Source of the DNA: Anas platyrhynchos | Lineage: Eukaryota > Chordata > Aves > Anseriformes > Anatidae | Assembly: GCF_047663525.1 (NCBI RefSeq) | Contig: NC_092601.1 | Location: 19,814,001 to 19,878,000 of the forward strand | DNA: 64,000 nt | Direction: 5' to 3' | In this document: positions 60,691 through 64,000 of the stretch, piece by piece | Position numbering within the stretch: position 1 is the first letter of the stretch | Layout of the letters: each line of letters begins with the position of its first letter | Translations under genes and position numbers: made by a program | Notes under the pieces: model-generated | Seen by the model: the letters and a program-made list of their open reading frames with translations, nothing else | Database searches by the model: none | Told to the model about the DNA's origin: nothing

Positions 60691-63600
60691 GTTGTCCCAC
60701 ACATACTGTGATAAAGGCATATTACAGGATGTAGGGAGTATGAGAGAAAGCTGCAGTTGTCCTGAAAGAAGCAGTGCCAGAAAGAGGTCCTACAGTACCT
60801 GGCAGAGCTCAGGATGTTGCTGTCTGCTACCAGCAATGGATACAGGACAGAGACAGCTACTTGAGGTAGCCTTTATAGGAGAGGCATCTTTTCCTGTCAA
60901 GCAGCCTAACTCTTGCACAGATCCTCAGCACAATAAATCCCAGTATTATCTCTTGCAATTGTAGATAGATCAGTTTTTCCCCTTAACTTTGTGATTTCTC
61001 TTGTTGCAAATTTCAGAAAGAAAACCGTGTCTCCTGCTTTTACGGTAACAGGAAAATCTGAAAAAGGCATTAACAGCTCCTTTAATCATTATTATAGAAG
61101 ATGTCATTCTCTCTTCCTGCAATGAATGAACACATTGGTAGTTGGCCTCCAAACCCTCCCTAGCTGAATTACAATTACTCTGTACTAGTTTTCAAACCAG
61201 ACTGAACAAAGGCTGCATTTCCTTTCACTGTTGCTATAGTAAAAGCCTAATGGTCAAGGCTGCTCCCTTGAAGCAGGAATTTGCTCTGTATAAAAGGTTG
61301 TAAACCAGCCCAGGTTCAGACCAACTAAAGAGGAAGCAGCAAAACACGAGACAGACAGTTCTGCCCTGTACCCCACACTCTGTCCTGAGGGTAACCCAAG
61401 AGGTCTTTCAGGTCTTTCCCACCTTTTACTCTGGTGGCTTTGGAAAGAGAAGGTTTTACCCTGGAGTTGCAAAAATAATGACAGAACATTATAACTTTTG
61501 TTTACCCAGTTCCTGCCTGTGTTTTCAGGAGATACAAGAGATCACAGACTGCACCATTGCCTATGCAGTGTAGTGAGCTCTGTACTGTACCATGCAAAGA
61601 TGAAAGCAGCGAACCAGGGATGGCACACAGAGCTCTGCACCTCTTGGTGACCTGTGCGTGTGAGGCAGAGAGAGAGAAGGCAGCAGTGCCCACCTTCCTG
61701 TCAGAAAAGGGCCTACACCTTCCTGCAGCATGACACCAACAGAGCAACATAGCCCAAGCCACCCACTCCTTCACTCCTCCTGGCTCCTCCATGATCCACC
61801 ATGGAGGAGAACATGTCACCCACATGGCAAGCAAAGGGGCAGAGAGGTGGATCACACAGGATTAGAGCCTTCAGCTGTTACACACACCTCTGGCAGCAGC
61901 TCCCTTGTCAACCAACCCCAGCAAGAATTTATTAATGAAACTTGCCTGATTGTTGATTCATTTGATTGTTAAAGCTTGTGGAACTCGTACTGTTATTATT
62001 CATTGTTATTAATGTTCACAGCCCAGGTTCTCTCTTTCCAATATGCTCCACAGAGGAAATCGAAGGCTGAAGCCAATCGTTAGAGTAAATGAATGATGAA
62101 GCAGCTCAGGGATAGGAGTACTCCTGCTGCTCTGGGACTGTTGCATGTTACTAGGAGTCGGTTAATCTTCGGACACAAGGACTGCAGACTGAAAGGTTGT
62201 TTCAGGTCCAGTCTCTGCTCTGTGCACAGCTTCTTCAGTCAACTGGTCAGTGAGAGTCACCCTGACAAAGCTGTCTCTGCGTCGGACCAGTTACCCAGGA
62301 CAGGCTTTGTTCTATGTGTAGAAACAAGTCTGAGTTCAGCAGGAGCACGGCCACTGCTAGGTGTGTTAGACACAAACGCTGAGACAGACACTACAGCCTA
62401 TTTGTCACAACCTTGCAGAAAGCACACCTCCATATGACTGCACATACTGGAAAAAGCAGAGCTGGCTGTCCTCAGAAAGTTTCTCCTTTGCACTCCTCTG
62501 CAAGTGCATAGGACAACACCGGAACAGTGCAGTAGGTGGTAGACAGAAGCTCAGGAGTGCAATACTTGCATATACTGTGTAGAAGAGGAATAGCACACTG
62601 CTTGTTTCAGTATTTTTTCTCTCTTCTGCTTCTGCATGCCTTCTCCACCTTTCCACAGCCTCTTTGCTACATGATGATTTCCAGTTCTTGCACCACATAT
62701 GAATTCCCCAGGCCAGAATGGTAGAGGCCCTACCTGTCTGGTAGTCAGAATACCTCCAAATTCTCAACAGAGTTCTTATGCCAGCTTTCCAGAACAATGT
62801 ATTGGTTCATGTTATACCTTTGGTGTCTACAGAGCTGTCACATACCATATTCAGCCCATTATTCATCTCAAATAGAGAATTCTGCAGAGCAAGAGGAAAT
62901 AAAAGAGAGCTTAATACAACTGTACTAAAATGGAATTTGCCAAAGACTCTTAGAAAAATGGATTTAATTAGGGCTGCTAATGGGGAACAGTTTGTTCCTG
63001 TGATTTAAGGCAGAAGTTAGATAGTGTCTATAATTTCAACATTTTAAATTATATATGTCAAGTTATTTCTCTTTTCTACCTTAATTATAAAAATCCATCT
63101 TTATGAATCACTGTTTTGAGGCAAATAAAGCAAAGGCAGAAAAAAATTATTATATTTTATTTAATAAAACTTGTAAGAACTCACAAAAGAAGCAAAAGAT
63201 TGTGGATGAAACAGACAGCAAAAAAAAAATATGTTGCTGGACAGACTTCTGTACAGTACTTATAGACAGCACAAAAAGGTTAATTTTTTATTTGGGAACA
63301 GATGTATAAAGGAACAAGGTGTGTTCTGTTATAAAAACATGAAACTGTATTTTTTTTGCAATAATGTGAATGTCCTTCATTTCATTTTGCAGTCAATCAG
63401 AATACTATAGTTGCAGGCACTAATTGGCCTAAAATGTTCCCTCTAGAAATCCTGTATTCTAGAATTCTCTGCTACCCCTTCTTAATTGATTACTGTCAAA
63501 ATCTCTGAATTGCCTGCAAATTCCAGATAAAAGGGCCAAAAGATCTTGTTAGAACCACTCCTCCTGTGCCTTTGCTGTAGCCTTGGTTTTATTTAAAAGT

Positions 63601-64000
63601 AATGAATGTTGCTTTTGTGAAATTCCTCCTGTTAGTTGGCTATGACCAGATGACCTAAGTAAATGAGTCCTAGAATTGTAAAGCACTGATTAATTTAATA
63701 ACAAATAGCACAGGCAACTGACTAGCAAGCTAGACCTAACTTCTGTCACTGCTGCAGCTTCTGTACCCACTGCAATGTATTTTAATGCTGCATCTCAGAT
63801 CAGAACAGAATCAATGAGTGAAGTTCAAATGTGGCACATTTCCTATTTCCCTGACAGCTTATTTCATGGATCACAGGGACCAAAGTACAGCTGCTTACTC
63901 AACAGAGGAAAGAATGAATCAATTTTCATTCTTTAATACACTATGTGACCTATTCTCTGATGCTCTATCCTTTACAATGGCTCTAGTCTCTTCAAGGCCT
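60691..64000. other. unassigned DNA, AT-rich towards the end
   Basis: No gene, RNA gene or repeat family is recognised. From about 62.9 kb onwards the sequence is AT-rich with only short open frames and small A runs (for example 63220-63229). Confidence 0.55.

Noticed and set aside
1..64000. Search for tRNA, rRNA, CRISPR arrays, operons, phage or viral genes
   Set aside because: Nothing of the kind was seen by eye. The only mobile-element coding sequence is decayed CR1.

Overview
The window looks like avian (possibly other archosaur) nuclear DNA, from an intergenic stretch or a very long intron. The main evidence is CR1 non-LTR retrotransposons: two copies end in the CR1-type 3' tail (ATTCTATGA repeats), and a third carries CR1 reverse-transcriptase sequence. 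There are no recognisable Alu, L1 or other mammalian repeats. Repeat density is low, with long AT-rich single-copy blocks rich in TAATTA-type words between more GC-rich stretches. There is no bacterial gene organisation: no long closely packed reading frames, no operons, no rRNA, no tRNA and no CRISPR array that I can see.

Layout. 1-4.26 kb: unassigned single-copy DNA. 4.27-4.74 kb: a homeodomain-site-rich block, a T/G tract and a cluster of inverted repeats. 6.78-7.21 kb: 5'-truncated CR1 copy A on the plus strand. 7.2-15.4 kb: mostly unassigned, with a short CpG-rich patch at 11.28-11.46 kb. 15.46-15.53 kb: a (TTA)24 microsatellite. 18.1 kb: a T30 tract beside a hairpin. 24.95-25.05 kb: a possible small exon. 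26.05 kb: a perfect 35-bp inverted repeat. 31.64 kb: a run of 21 G. 33.6 kb: paired MIR-like motifs. 39.03-39.37 kb: CR1 copy B on the plus strand. 42.2-45 kb: AT-rich, enhancer-like DNA. 47.10-47.21 kb and 54.61-54.68 kb: two candidate in-frame exons, both with lengths divisible by three. 56.4-56.76 kb: a second dense block of transcription-factor-like words. 57.5 kb: a tiny CR1 tail flanked by a 16-bp direct repeat. 59.92-60.69 kb: CR1 copy C on the minus strand, an internal reverse-transcriptase fragment with stop codons.

No complete protein-coding gene is visible. Three short open segments have plausible splice sites. If real, they are exons of one or more genes whose other exons lie outside the window or were missed. 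I could not assign any of them to a known protein, and chance pseudo-exons with similar signals are common in DNA of this length. The most interesting structural observation is that copies A and C break at the same point of the CR1 reading frame and lie in opposite orientations about 53 kb apart. That arrangement would result if one inversion had split a single element. I found no convincing new biological system.
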